From positions 1 through 64,000 of the forward strand of contig NZ_FNJO01000011.1 in NCBI RefSeq assembly GCF_900104095.1: DNA of 64,000 nucleotides. The letters are read 5' to 3'. Under the pieces are notes generated by a model, which had not been told where the DNA came from, ran no database searches, and saw nothing but the letters and a program-made list of their open reading frames with translations. Position numbers and translations under genes: made by a program. Below are positions 40,345 through 51,788 of this stretch, piece by piece (within the stretch, counting starts at the first letter, position 1; every line of letters starts with the position of its first letter). Source of the DNA: Ralstonia sp. 25mfcol4.1 (GTDB lineage: Bacteria > Pseudomonadota > Gammaproteobacteria > Burkholderiales > Burkholderiaceae).

Positions 40345-40383
40345 CCGCGCGGCGCGTTTACCCAACGCGCCGCGCGGCGTTTT
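40345..40383 (+). terminator. terminator after ftsZ (end of dcw cluster)
   Basis: A 14-bp perfect stem (CCGCGCGGCGCGTT at 40345-40358 with AACGCGCCGCGCGG at 40364-40377, loop TACCC) is followed by CGTTTTG. The surrounding gap 40104-40502 (399 bases) otherwise holds GC-rich non-coding DNA; the downstream part must carry the peroxiredoxin promoter. Confidence 0.75.
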
Positions 40384-40502
40384 GAAGCCCAGGTAATTCC
40401 TGCTGCACCCGCCTGCCGCGCCGCTTGGTGGCGACGGCATCCGCCCCTATGATGCAGGCAGGTTTTTCCGATATACGCCAGACCGCTAGAGGACTGTTCA
40501 AA

Positions 40503-41009
40503 ATGATCGCCGTAGGCCAGCGCGTCCCCGACGCCACGTTGTACGAATTCTTTGAAACCGAGACCGGCGGCTGCGCGCTCGGCCCCAACGCCTTCCCGGT
40601 GGCCGAACTGGTCAAGGGCAAGAAGATCGTTGTGTTTGGCCTGCCCGGCGCATTCACGCCCACCTGTTCGGCCAAGCATGTGCCGGGCTTCATCAAGCTC
40701 AACGACCAGCTGCGCGCGGCTGGCGTGGATGAGGTCTGGTGCCATTCGGTCAACGACGCCTTCGTGATGGGCGCCTGGGGCCGCGAGCAGAAGACCGACG
40801 GAAAGGTCCGCATGATGGCCGACGGTGCCGCCCAGTGGGCCAAGGCTCTGGGCCTGGACCAGGACCTGAGCCAGCGCGGTCTGGGCGTGCGCGCCAAGCG
40901 CTATGCCATGGTCATCGACGATGGCGTGGTGACGCACCTGGCCGTGGAAGAACCGGGCGAATTCAAGGTCAGCAGCGCCGAAGCCGTTCTGGAAGCGTTG
41001 CGCGCCTGA
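40503..41009 (+). CDS. peroxiredoxin (Prx5 / AhpE-like, redoxin domain)
   Basis: A 168-aa cytoplasmic thiol peroxidase of the Prx5 group. The active-site motif PGAFTPTCS places the peroxidatic Cys at 55, with the conserved Thr and Pro. The GVDEVWCHSVNDAFVMGAWG block supplies a second Cys that might be resolving. Reduces H2O2 and alkyl hydroperoxides, with thioredoxin or glutathione as likely donor. I chose ATG 40503 (AGAGGA upstream) since MIAVGQRVPDATL is the normal start; the frame is open 26 codons further. Confidence 0.9.
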   Translation: MIAVGQRVPDATLYEFFETETGGCALGPNAFPVAELVKGKKIVVFGLPGAFTPTCSAKHVPGFIKLNDQLRAAGVDEVWCHSVNDAFVMGAWGREQKTDGKVRMMADGAAQWAKALGLDQDLSQRGLGVRAKRYAMVIDDGVVTHLAVEEPGEFKVSSAEAVLEALRA

Positions 41010-41115
41010 CACGAAGCGTGTCAAGAAAAGTGATGTTTTGGGCGTTTCATTAACATTGCATAACACCCGGACACAAAGTGGTGCAGCGCAATACATCCAG
41101 TAATGGTAGTATCGC

Positions 41116-41140
41116 GTTATTGGAAATTACGCCCAATAGC
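41116..41140 (+). promoter_or_regulatory. hairpin in the lpxC leader
   Basis: GTTATTGG (41116-41123) pairs with CCAATAGC (41133-41140) including one G-T, within the AT-rich 154-base leader of lpxC. It lies about 25 bases from the start codon and leaves the ribosome site TTGAGG free. Its role is unknown. Confidence 0.35.
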
Positions 41141-41163
41141 TTTTAATAATAGTTGAGGCCGTC

Positions 41164-42081
41164 ATGCTCAAACAGCGCACTATCAAATCCGTGGTGAAGA
41201 CGGTCGGCATCGGTTTGCACTCGGGTCGCAAGGTGACGCTGTCGCTGAGGCCGGCCCCCGCCGATACCGGCATCGTTTTCACGCGCGTCGATCTGCCCGA
41301 AGCGGTAGAAATTCCGGTGGCCGCCAGCGCCATTGGCGACACGCGTCTGGCGTCGGTCCTGCAGAAGGACGGCGCCCGCGTTTCGACGGTCGAGCACCTG
41401 ATGTCGGCCTGCGCCGGACTGGGCATCGACAACCTCTACGTCGACGTCGACGCCGAAGAAATCCCGATCATGGACGGCAGCGCGGCGTCGTTCGTGTTCC
41501 TGCTGCAGTCCGCAGGCATCGAGGAGCAGCCGACCGCCAAGCGTTTCATCCGCGTCAAGAAGGCGGTGGAAGTGCGCGAGGGCGACAAGCTGGCCCGCCT
41601 GGAGCCGTTCTTCGGTTTCAAACTCGCGTTCACGATCGACTTCCGCCATCCGGCGGTCGACAAGACCGGGCAGACCTTCTCGATCGACTTTGCCGATACG
41701 AGCTATGTCCGTGAGATCGCCCGTGCCCGCACGTTCGGCTTTGCCCACGAGGTGGAAGCATTGCGCGAGATGGGCCTGGCTCGTGGTGGCAGCCTGGACA
41801 ACGCGATCGTGCTCGACGAGCACCGCATGCTCAACAACGAGGAACTGCGCTACGGCGACGAGTTCGTGCGTCACAAGATCCTCGATGCGATTGGCGATCT
41901 GTACGTGGTGGGTCATCCGCTGATTGGCTCGTACATTGCACACAAGTCGGGCCACGGCCTGAACAACCAACTGCTGCGCGCCCTGCTGGCCGACCAGGAA
42001 GCGTACGAGATCGTGACCTTCGACAAGGTTGAGGAAGCGCCGACGGCCTTCCTGCCGCAGGCGCAGCCGGCCTTTGCCTGA
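41164..42081 (+). CDS. lpxC: UDP-3-O-acyl-N-acetylglucosamine deacetylase
   Basis: A 305-aa zinc amidase, the committed step of lipid A synthesis. It opens [11 protein letters not shown]...[19 protein letters not shown] carries zinc ligand His78; the second half has [25 protein letters not shown] and the HKSGHGLNN catalytic histidine. Followed by a clear terminator. Position after the dcw cluster is normal for this bacterial group. Confidence 0.96.
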   Translation: MLKQRTIKSVVKTVGIGLHSGRKVTLSLRPAPADTGIVFTRVDLPEAVEIPVAASAIGDTRLASVLQKDGARVSTVEHLMSACAGLGIDNLYVDVDAEEIPIMDGSAASFVFLLQSAGIEEQPTAKRFIRVKKAVEVREGDKLARLEPFFGFKLAFTIDFRHPAVDKTGQTFSIDFADTSYVREIARARTFGFAHEVEALREMGLARGGSLDNAIVLDEHRMLNNEELRYGDEFVRHKILDAIGDLYVVGHPLIGSYIAHKSGHGLNNQLLRALLADQEAYEIVTFDKVEEAPTAFLPQAQPAFA

Positions 42082-42108
42082 TCGTCCATAGCGGTTCCGC
42101 CAGATTGA

Positions 42109-42134
42109 AAAACCCCCGTTCGAGCGGGGGTTTT
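42109..42134 (+). terminator. rho-independent terminator of lpxC
   Basis: AAAACCCCCG (42109-42118) pairs perfectly with CGGGGGTTTT (42125-42134). The A/T flanks make it work in both directions, so it may also stop the convergent membrane-protein transcript. Confidence 0.9.
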
Positions 42135-42149
42135 CGTTTGGAGCGCCGA

Positions 42150-42854
42150 TCAGGCCGGCAAGGGTTTCGCGGGTTTGGGGCCCGCCACGGCCAGCACGAT
42201 ACCCAGCGCGACACCCAGCAATGCCGCAAACAGGATCTGGGAATCGGGGGGCAGCAGGAAGGTCAGGCCGTGGGCGGGAATCCAGAAGAACGGAATGGTC
42301 TTCTTGAATACGAATCCCCACTGCGTCTGCCAGTCGAGCGCCTTCAGATGTTCCGCGACGGCAATCGGCCGGTACAGCGCCCGCCAGGAACCCTGATGGC
42401 GGACGATATGCATGTCCGTGACCTTATGGGCGGTCATCATGACTGGCGAGAAGGTCAGGTTCAGCAAGGTGCTGATAATCAATGCACCCGCCAGCTTGAG
42501 CATCGAGAAACCGCCTGCCATGGCCGCGACGACGCCGTCGACACCCAGGTATTCCGCAAAATAGGGCGAGCCGACGGCAAAGACCTTGAATGCCATGCTG
42601 ATGAACAGGCCGAGAATGCCCCAAACGACCATTCTCGGCAGGATGCCGAAGCCCTTCCCGAGATAATGCCCGGTGCGGATGCGCTGCCCGATGACTTCGC
42701 CCAGCGTCGCCAGCAGGCCAAACTTGATAAACGCCATGACCATGCCGTGCTGCCCGTTGAAGGTCTTGTAGGCAGCGAGCCATTCCGGGAATACCGCGAA
42801 CGGCAGAAGTATCAGGCAGAGCAGCGCGACCAGCGCCAGATCCTGTGTTTTCAT
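42150..42854 (-). CDS. polytopic membrane protein of unknown function
   Basis: A 234-aa protein I cannot name. About five or six hydrophobic segments: 7-24, 38-55, 74-95, 107-130, a possible one near 185-205, and 208-226. Polar motifs between them are FIKFGLLATLGEVIGQRI, GKGFGILPRMVVWG and NLTFSPVMMTAHKVTD. The layout faintly recalls Mpv17/PMP22-type proteins, but I would not assign that. It lies 31 bases downstream of an M20 amidohydrolase on the same strand, so a role in transport linked to that enzyme is possible. Codon use is less GC-biased than in the neighbours. Confidence 0.6.
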   Translation of the reverse strand: MKTQDLALVALLCLILLPFAVFPEWLAAYKTFNGQHGMVMAFIKFGLLATLGEVIGQRIRTGHYLGKGFGILPRMVVWGILGLFISMAFKVFAVGSPYFAEYLGVDGVVAAMAGGFSMLKLAGALIISTLLNLTFSPVMMTAHKVTDMHIVRHQGSWRALYRPIAVAEHLKALDWQTQWGFVFKKTIPFFWIPAHGLTFLLPPDSQILFAALLGVALGIVLAVAGPKPAKPLPA

Positions 42855-42885
42855 GGAATAGCCTCGAATCCGGCCTGAATTCGGC

Positions 42886-44058
42886 CTACTTCAGATATCG
42901 CTCGGTCAGTGCGCACCAGTATGCGGCGGCAGGCGCCAGGCATTTGTCGTTGAAGTCATAACCGGGGTTATGCACCATGCAATAGCCCGGCTGGTCGCCG
43001 CCGCCGATAAGCATGTAGCTGCCATTGGGATTGGCTTCCAGCATGAACGCAAAATCCTCGCTGCCGGGCAGCTGAGGCGCGTCGGTATGGACCTTGTCCC
43101 GGCCGAACACGTCCTGCGCGACCTCGGCGGCAAAATCGGTGGCCTGGTCGTCATTGACCAGCACCGGGCTGCCGTTCACATGCATGACTTCGGCGGTAGC
43201 GCCAAAACTCTGCGCCTGCAGCTGCGCAACTTCGGCGATCCTTTTGAGCAGCACGGTGCGGACGGACGGATTCAACGACCGGACGCTCAGTTTCATGAGT
43301 GCCTTGGCGTTGATGATGTTTGGCGCCTCTCCGGACTGGATGCTGCCGATGGTGATCACCGCCGCTTCGAACGGCGACACATTGCGCGAGACAATGGTCT
43401 GCAGCGCGGTGCCGATATGGCAGGCCACCAGCGTGGCATCGATGGTTTTTTCCGGAATCGCGCCATGCCCGCCGACCCCGGTAATCTCAATATGCAATGT
43501 GTCGGACGACGCCATGAATGCGCCCTTCCTGAAATAGAATTCGCATTCCTTGAATCCCGGCATGTTATGCATGGCGAAAATCGCATCGCAGGGAAACTGT
43601 TCGAACAACCCGTCATGCACCATGACTTTGCCGCCGTAAAGCAATTCTTCGGCGGGCTGGAAAATCAGATGCAGGGTGCCGTCGAAATTCCGCGTCTTTG
43701 CCAGATATTCCGCCGCACATAACAGGATCGCGGTATGTCCGTCATGGCCGCAGCCGTGGAATTTACCGGGAACGGTGCTGCTCCATTCCTTTTGACTGTT
43801 TTCGGTCATCGGCAGGGCGTCCATATCGGCGCGGATGCCCAGGCGTCTGCTGCCCTTGCCCACCTTCAGCGTGCCGACCACGCCGGTCCTGGCCAAGCCG
43901 CGATGCACCTCGTAGCCCCAGCCTTTTAGCATTTCTGCTACGAGATCACTGGTTCGTGTTTCCTCGAATCCAATTTCCGGGTGCTGGTGGATCTGACGCC
44001 GAATTCGGATAAATCTGTCTTCGCTTTCGGAAATAGCCTTCAGAATGCTCTGGTACAT
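42886..44058 (-). CDS. M20 family metallo-amidohydrolase (second copy in the window)
   Basis: A 390-aa enzyme of the same M20D group as the one at 2757-3950. RADMDALPM, CGHDGH (metal/catalytic, about 103-108), PAEELLYGG with the catalytic Glu, MHNMPG, and the C-terminal EDFAFM and HNPGYDFND blocks are all present, so it should be active. I chose ATG 44058 with AGGAGA upstream over a start 47 codons earlier. It interrupts the usual lpxC-dciA neighbourhood together with the membrane protein downstream, and the pair has weaker GC codon bias. Substrate unknown. Confidence 0.9.
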   Translation of the reverse strand: MYQSILKAISESEDRFIRIRRQIHQHPEIGFEETRTSDLVAEMLKGWGYEVHRGLARTGVVGTLKVGKGSRRLGIRADMDALPMTENSQKEWSSTVPGKFHGCGHDGHTAILLCAAEYLAKTRNFDGTLHLIFQPAEELLYGGKVMVHDGLFEQFPCDAIFAMHNMPGFKECEFYFRKGAFMASSDTLHIEITGVGGHGAIPEKTIDATLVACHIGTALQTIVSRNVSPFEAAVITIGSIQSGEAPNIINAKALMKLSVRSLNPSVRTVLLKRIAEVAQLQAQSFGATAEVMHVNGSPVLVNDDQATDFAAEVAQDVFGRDKVHTDAPQLPGSEDFAFMLEANPNGSYMLIGGGDQPGYCMVHNPGYDFNDKCLAPAAAYWCALTERYLK

Positions 44059-44310
44059 GATGTTTCTCCTTTGAACAATGCAAAGGGTCGTGCTGTACGC
44101 CCGAGGCCATTCTATGAGCCGGAAAGCATGATCAAATTGCCCGGCGTCATGGTTTTGCCGACAGCGGGCCCGATGCACCGGCGCGCACCGGCACATCAAA
44201 ATCGCGGGGAAATATCAGGATTTGCGATGACCGTCGCATCTGCTCGACGGGAGCAACGATGCGGGATTATCGCGATGGGTTCGACTGAAGCGTTCTAAGG
44301 GTTTTGGTCT

Positions 44311-44814
44311 TCAGCGGTGACGCGCCAGCAATGCCTGCACGGCGTCCTTCAGCGGCGAATCCTCGAGGCCGCGTGCCAGCGCGTCCATGCTCTGCATGCC
44401 GGCTTGCGACAGATTCTGCGTGCGCGGCTTGCGCTCGACCGGCTCGGTGTCCCAGTCGCCGCGTCCCACCTCGGGTTGTACCCGTACCCGGATTGCAGTA
44501 ACCTGCGAGCCGCGTTGTTGCAGCCGGGAAAGCAATGTGGGCACCACTTGCCTGACCCGCGCGGCGGCCGCGCCATGGGCGGCCAGCAACAGCAGCGTCT
44601 GCTCCGCCTGCGGGCCACGGTTGTCGGTCTTGATGCCGCCCACCGCAATGCCGCTCCGCAGCGCCGGGGGCAGCAACGCAAAGACTTCCGCTTCCAGTGA
44701 CGCCAGTTGCCGCGCGGTCTGCATCAGCGCGGAAACCGGGCCGGACTTGGCCAGCCAATCGTTGAGGGGCTTGGCGTTCGGGGTCTGGTGAGCGTGGTGG
44801 GTGAACAAGCGCAT
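44311..44814 (-). CDS. DciA-type DUF721 protein (helicase-loader family)
   Basis: A 167-aa protein of the DUF721 family; members called DciA load the DnaB replicative helicase in bacteria that lack DnaC. The N-terminal KPLNDWLAKSGPVSALMQTARQLASLEAEVFALLP segment and the later LLLLAAHGAAAARVRQVVPTLLSRL segment fit the family. The last 60 residues are polar and probably flexible. Divergent from the M23 peptidase gene, 106 bases away. Confidence 0.75.
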   Translation of the reverse strand: MRLFTHHAHQTPNAKPLNDWLAKSGPVSALMQTARQLASLEAEVFALLPPALRSGIAVGGIKTDNRGPQAEQTLLLLAAHGAAAARVRQVVPTLLSRLQQRGSQVTAIRVRVQPEVGRGDWDTEPVERKPRTQNLSQAGMQSMDALARGLEDSPLKDAVQALLARHR

Positions 44815-44920
44815 GCAAGCATTCTAGCGCGCAATCCTTGCCCGTCCGAGAGCCGGGATGCGATGCCTGCATGCGCGCCGGTGCCTTCTGGCGCCGTCCT
44901 TTGGGAATTGGGGAACGGTC

Positions 44921-45865
44921 ATGCAGATCATCGTGCTGCATCCGCGCCAGCCGCGGGTGTTTCGCTTTCAGTTGACGCGGGCGCGCGTCGTGCTGTCCGG
45001 CCTGGCGCTGTGCGCGCTGGTGGCGGCGGCCTCTTCGGGATTGACCTGGCTGGTCGCCCGCAATGCGTCGGCGCCGGAAATCACCCGCCAGGCGCGTGAC
45101 AACGCCTACCTGCGCGAGAACCTGGCCGTGATGGCCACCCGGCTGGGCGAACTGCAGGCCCAGATGGTACGCCTGGACGCGCTTGGCGAGCGCGTGTCCG
45201 GCCTGGCCGGCATCGCCCCCCGGGATTTCGATTTCCGCCATCGCCCCGCGCGTGGCGGCCCGGCCAGTCCCGCCCAGTCCAGCGACCTGACGATGCCCGA
45301 ACTCAGCGACGAACTGGCGCGGCTGGGCCGGCAGGCCGACCACCGCACCGACTATTTCGACGTCATCGAGACTGCGCTGATGGATCGCCAGTTGCGCGAG
45401 CACCGTCAGCCGAGCGTGCAGCCGGTGGCGTCTGGCTACGATGGATCGAGCTTCGGCACGCGCATCGATCCCTTCACCGGCCGCCGCTCGCAGCACGATG
45501 GCGTGGATTTCGTCGCGCCGGCCGGCACGCCGATCGTGGCCGCCGCCGGCGGGGTGGTGGTGGCTTCCGAATGGCACCACGAGTACGGCAACATGATCGA
45601 TATCGACCATGGCAACGGCCTCAAGACCCGCTATGCCCACGCGTCCAAAGTGCTGGTCAAGGCGGGCGACCTGGTCCGGCCGGGCCAGTTGATCGCCCGC
45701 GTGGGCAGCACGGGCCGTTCCACCGGTGCGCACCTGCATTTCGAGGTCCATGTGAACGGTGAGCCACGCAATCCGGGCGGCTTCCTGACCGCCGCGGTGC
45801 GGGCGCCGGCCCAGCTACCCCTGGCGGCGGCCACTGCCGCGACCGACCGGACCGCCATCCGATGA
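44921..45865 (+). CDS. M23 family metallopeptidase (membrane-anchored, LytM type)
   Basis: A 314-aa probable cell-wall endopeptidase or divisome activator. A cytoplasmic tail, one membrane anchor (about 24-46) and a coiled-coil region (63-95, LRENLAVMATRLGELQAQM) precede the C-terminal M23 domain. Zinc/catalytic residues are complete: H192 and D196 in SQHDGVDF, H240, and the HLH pair 271-273. It is therefore likely catalytic rather than degenerate. ATG 44921 follows GGGGAA. It lies just upstream of secA, as usual in this group. Confidence 0.9.
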   Translation: MQIIVLHPRQPRVFRFQLTRARVVLSGLALCALVAAASSGLTWLVARNASAPEITRQARDNAYLRENLAVMATRLGELQAQMVRLDALGERVSGLAGIAPRDFDFRHRPARGGPASPAQSSDLTMPELSDELARLGRQADHRTDYFDVIETALMDRQLREHRQPSVQPVASGYDGSSFGTRIDPFTGRRSQHDGVDFVAPAGTPIVAAAGGVVVASEWHHEYGNMIDIDHGNGLKTRYAHASKVLVKAGDLVRPGQLIARVGSTGRSTGAHLHFEVHVNGEPRNPGGFLTAAVRAPAQLPLAAATAATDRTAIR

Positions 45866-46118
45866 TCCCACTGGCCCCATCAATCCTGGTGGCCGGAACA
45901 TTGAAGCCGCCGCGTCTGTCCCAACCTCCTGCACGGGCCGCCAGTCAAAGGGGGCCGGGCTGGGGCCGGGCTGTTGCACCTGTACGGAAACTGTGCTGGC
46001 GACAGGTCCGGTCAGGACATCGGCACATGATAAACTCGGCGTTTTGCGCCAATCTACCCATTCCTCGCGCGGATTTGGCGGGTCTCGTACCGGTCTGCCG
46101 CGCAGGTGAAAGCACTCG

Positions 46119-48911
<2,793 letters not shown>

Positions 48912-48931
48912 AGCCGGCCCGCCACTGCCGG

Positions 48932-49009
48932 TGACGCGCCCTGAGCGGCGCGTCATCGACCGAATCCCTGGACATGCCCGCTTGAGCCGACCGCTCAAGC
49001 GGGCATGTT
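48932..49009 (+). terminator. tandem hairpins between secA and argJ
   Basis: Two stems: TGACGCGCC/GGCGCGTCA (48932-48940 with 48947-48955) and a long perfect stem ATGCCCGCTTGAGC/GCTCAAGCGGGCAT (48974-48987 with 48993-49006, extended by 2-3 further pairs). There is no proper T-run, only GTTC. Probably ends secA transcription or protects its 3' end. Confidence 0.55.
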
Positions 49010-49049
49010 CATCAGGTGCATCACACAATTTGCAGCAAAGGAAACGAAC

Positions 49050-50276
49050 ATGCCCGTGAACTTGCCCCTGCCGCAGGCAGAAAACCTGAAATCCGTCGCT
49101 GGCGTCGAACTCGGCTGGGCCGAGGGCGGAATCCGCAAGGCCAATCGCAAGGACGTGCTGGTGGTCAAGGTGGCCGAAGGCAGCACGGTGGCAGGCGTCT
49201 TCACGCAGAACCGCTTCTGCGCCGCGCCGGTGCAGGTCTGCCGCGAGCATCTGGCCGCGGGCGCCGGCATCCGCGCGCTGGTGGTCAACACGGGCAACGC
49301 CAACGCCGGCACCGGTGAACCGGGCCTGGCCGCCGCGCGCGCCACCTGCGATGCGCTGGCGAAGCAGCTTGGCATCGCTGCCAACCAGGTGCTGCCGTTC
49401 TCGACCGGCGTGATTCTGGAGCAGCTGCCCGTGGATCGCCTGACCGCCGCGCTGCCCACGGCCATCGCCAACGCGCGCGCCGACAACTGGCTGGCCGCCG
49501 CCGAATCGATCATGACCACCGACACGCAGCCCAAGGCAGCGTCGCGCACGGTGCAGATCGACGGCAAGACCGTGACCCTGTCGGGCATCAGCAAGGGCGC
49601 CGGCATGATCCGTCCGAACATGGCGACGATGCTTGGCTTTATTGCGATGGACGCCGCCGTGGCCCAGCCGGTGCTGCAGAAGCTGGTGTCGCACGCGGCC
49701 GATCATTCGTTCAACAGCATCACGATCGATGGCGATACGTCGACCAATGACTCGTTCGTGCTAATTGCCTCGGGCAAGTCGGGTGCCAGCGTGACCGCCG
49801 CCGAAGGCCCGGCGTTTGACGCGCTGCGCGACGCGGTGACTTCGCTGGCCCAGGAGCTGGCCCAGATGATCGTGCGCGATGGCGAAGGCGCCACCAAGCT
49901 GATGACAATTCGCGTGGAAGGCGGCAAGGATGTGGCCGAATGCCGCCAGATCGCCTATGCCGTGGCCCATTCGCCGCTGGTCAAGACCGCTTTCTACGCG
50001 TCGGACCCCAACCTGGGCCGTATCCTGGCCGCCGTGGGCTATGCCGGCGTGGACGATCTCGATGTGAACCGCGTCAACCTGTGGCTCGACGACGTCTGGG
50101 TGGCGCGCGATGGCGGCCGTAACCCCGAGTATCGCGAGGAAGACGGCCAGCGCGTGATGAAGCAGGCCGAGATCACGGTGCGTATCGCGCTGGGCCGCGG
50201 CAATGCCGAGGCCACGGTGTGGACGTGCGACCTGTCGCACGACTACGTGTCGATCAACGCCGATTACCGTTCGTAA
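49050..50276 (+). CDS. argJ: bifunctional glutamate N-acetyltransferase / amino-acid N-acetyltransferase
   Basis: A 408-aa arginine-biosynthesis enzyme that transfers acetyl from N-acetylornithine to glutamate. The self-cleavage site is seen in [21 protein letters not shown], where the Thr becomes the N-terminal nucleophile of the beta chain. [13 protein letters not shown] and [15 protein letters not shown] are conserved blocks. ATG 49050 follows AAAGGAAAC; an earlier ATG at 49005 lies inside the hairpin region. Confidence 0.95.
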   Translation: MPVNLPLPQAENLKSVAGVELGWAEGGIRKANRKDVLVVKVAEGSTVAGVFTQNRFCAAPVQVCREHLAAGAGIRALVVNTGNANAGTGEPGLAAARATCDALAKQLGIAANQVLPFSTGVILEQLPVDRLTAALPTAIANARADNWLAAAESIMTTDTQPKAASRTVQIDGKTVTLSGISKGAGMIRPNMATMLGFIAMDAAVAQPVLQKLVSHAADHSFNSITIDGDTSTNDSFVLIASGKSGASVTAAEGPAFDALRDAVTSLAQELAQMIVRDGEGATKLMTIRVEGGKDVAECRQIAYAVAHSPLVKTAFYASDPNLGRILAAVGYAGVDDLDVNRVNLWLDDVWVARDGGRNPEYREEDGQRVMKQAEITVRIALGRGNAEATVWTCDLSHDYVSINADYRS

Positions 50277-50319
50277 GTCGTAGAACCTTCAAATTTTCGA
50301 CTCTTCGCCTGTCGCCTTT

Positions 50320-50343
50320 CGTCATCCGTCATCCGTCATTCGT
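50320..50343 (+). repeat. short tandem repeat upstream of the DUF815 gene
   Basis: Three near-perfect 7-bp units, CGTCATC, CGTCATC, CGTCATT, then CGTCTGA, in the argJ-DUF815 gap. Length 24 bases. Confidence 0.7.
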
Positions 50344-50360
50344 CTGAGAAGAAGCGCCCC

Positions 50361-51251
50361 ATGTCCGATCTTGCTGCCCGCCTCGACAACTTCCTCGCCC
50401 GCCTTGAACAATGGCTGCCGCCCGAACTGACCGAGGCGGACTGGAAGGAGGCGGTAGCGTTCCGCTGGCGCAAGCGGCAGAGCCTGTTCGGCAACATCGG
50501 CTATCTGCAGGCCATCCGCCAGCTGCCGCCGATCCACCTGAACGACCTGAAGAACATCGATCGCCAGAAGGACGCGATCGTGGCCAACTCGCGCCAGTTC
50601 GTGAAGGGACTGCCGGCCAACAATGTGCTGTTGACTGGCGCACGCGGCACGGGCAAGTCGTCGCTGATCAAGGCCATCCTGAACGAATTCGTGAAGGACG
50701 GGCTGCGCCTGGTGGAAGTGGACAAGGACGATCTGGGCGACCTGGGCGACATCGTCGAAAAGCTGGCTTCGCGGCCGGAACGCTTTGTCATTTTCTGCGA
50801 CGACCTGTCGTTCGAAGACGGCGAGTCGGGCTACAAGTCGCTGAAGTCGGCGCTCGATGGTTCGGTGGCTGCGCAGTCGGACAACGTGCTGATCTATGCC
50901 ACGTCGAACCGCCGCCATCTGCTGCCCGAGTACATGAAGGACAACGAGACGTACCAGCACACGTCCGATGGCGAGATCCATCCGGGCGAAGTGGTGGAAG
51001 AGAAGATCTCGCTGTCCGAGCGTTTCGGCCTGTGGCTGTCGTTCTATCCGCCCAAGCAGGACGAGTACCTGGCGATCGTCGGTCACTGGCTGTCGCACTT
51101 CGGCTGCACGCCGGCCGATATCGAGGCGGCGCGCGGCGATGCGCTGATCTGGGCACTGGAGCGCGGCTCGCGTTCGGGCCGGGTGGCCTGGCAATTTGCG
51201 CGCGACTGGGGCGGCAAGCATGGCCAGCCGTTCGTGGCTGACAAGGAATAA
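50361..51251 (+). CDS. DUF815 family AAA-type ATPase
   Basis: A 296-aa P-loop ATPase. The Walker A motif is GARGTGKSS at 93-101, Walker B-like FVIFCDDLSF follows, and IYATSNRRHLLPEYM and LSERFGLWLSFYPP are hallmarks of the DUF815 family. Cellular role is not known to me; the AAA fold suggests a remodelling or sensor function. Seven bases before a mutT-like gene, so probably one operon, perhaps with argJ. Confidence 0.85.
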   Translation: MSDLAARLDNFLARLEQWLPPELTEADWKEAVAFRWRKRQSLFGNIGYLQAIRQLPPIHLNDLKNIDRQKDAIVANSRQFVKGLPANNVLLTGARGTGKSSLIKAILNEFVKDGLRLVEVDKDDLGDLGDIVEKLASRPERFVIFCDDLSFEDGESGYKSLKSALDGSVAAQSDNVLIYATSNRRHLLPEYMKDNETYQHTSDGEIHPGEVVEEKISLSERFGLWLSFYPPKQDEYLAIVGHWLSHFGCTPADIEAARGDALIWALERGSRSGRVAWQFARDWGGKHGQPFVADKE

Positions 51252-51257
51252 CGGGGC

Positions 51258-51701
51258 ATGACGGCGCAGGTGGAAACCGTGACGACGGCCGACGGCCAGA
51301 CGCGCAAGGTCACGGAGGTGGCGGTCGGCGTGATGATCCAGCCCGACGGCCGCTTCCTGCTGGCACAGCGCCCGGCGGGCAAGCCGTACGAGGGCTACTG
51401 GGAATTTCCGGGCGGCAAGCTGGAACCGGGCGAATCGGTGGAAGACGCCCTGGCGCGCGAACTGCACGAGGAACTGGGGCTCGACATCCTGCGCAGCGAA
51501 CGCTGGCACACGCTGGAACATGATTACCCGCACGCCTATGTGCGGCTGTATTTCTGCAAGATCACCGACTGGCGCGGCGAGCCGGTCGGTCGGGAAGGCC
51601 AGGCATTTTCCTGGCAGGCGGTACCCGTGGACGTGGGGCCGCTGCTTCCGGCGACCATCCCGGTCGTCGAATGGCTGGCGGATGAATCCCGCGCCAGCTG
51701 A
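51258..51701 (+). CDS. mutT: Nudix hydrolase, MutT (8-oxo-dGTP diphosphatase)
   Basis: A 147-aa Nudix enzyme. The Nudix box is complete (about 52-74): GGKLEPGES, then ALARELHEELGL with the metal-binding Glu residues. VAVGVMIQPDGRFLLAQRP and the WEFPGG strand fit MutT. It cleans 8-oxo-dGTP from the nucleotide pool, preventing A-to-C changes. Start ATG 51258; terminator 16 bases after the stop. Confidence 0.88.
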   Translation: MTAQVETVTTADGQTRKVTEVAVGVMIQPDGRFLLAQRPAGKPYEGYWEFPGGKLEPGESVEDALARELHEELGLDILRSERWHTLEHDYPHAYVRLYFCKITDWRGEPVGREGQAFSWQAVPVDVGPLLPATIPVVEWLADESRAS

Positions 51702-51716
51702 AAGCAGGTAAAAGCG

Positions 51717-51741
51717 TGCCCGGCCACAAGCCGGGCATTTT
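51717..51741 (+). terminator. rho-independent terminator of the argJ-DUF815-mutT group
   Basis: TGCCCGGC (51717-51724) pairs with GCCGGGCA (51730-51737), loop of 5, followed by TTTT. Confidence 0.88.
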
Positions 51742-51788
51742 CGTTAACGATCCAGAAAGACGATCCAGAAAACGAATCAGGAGGCTCC

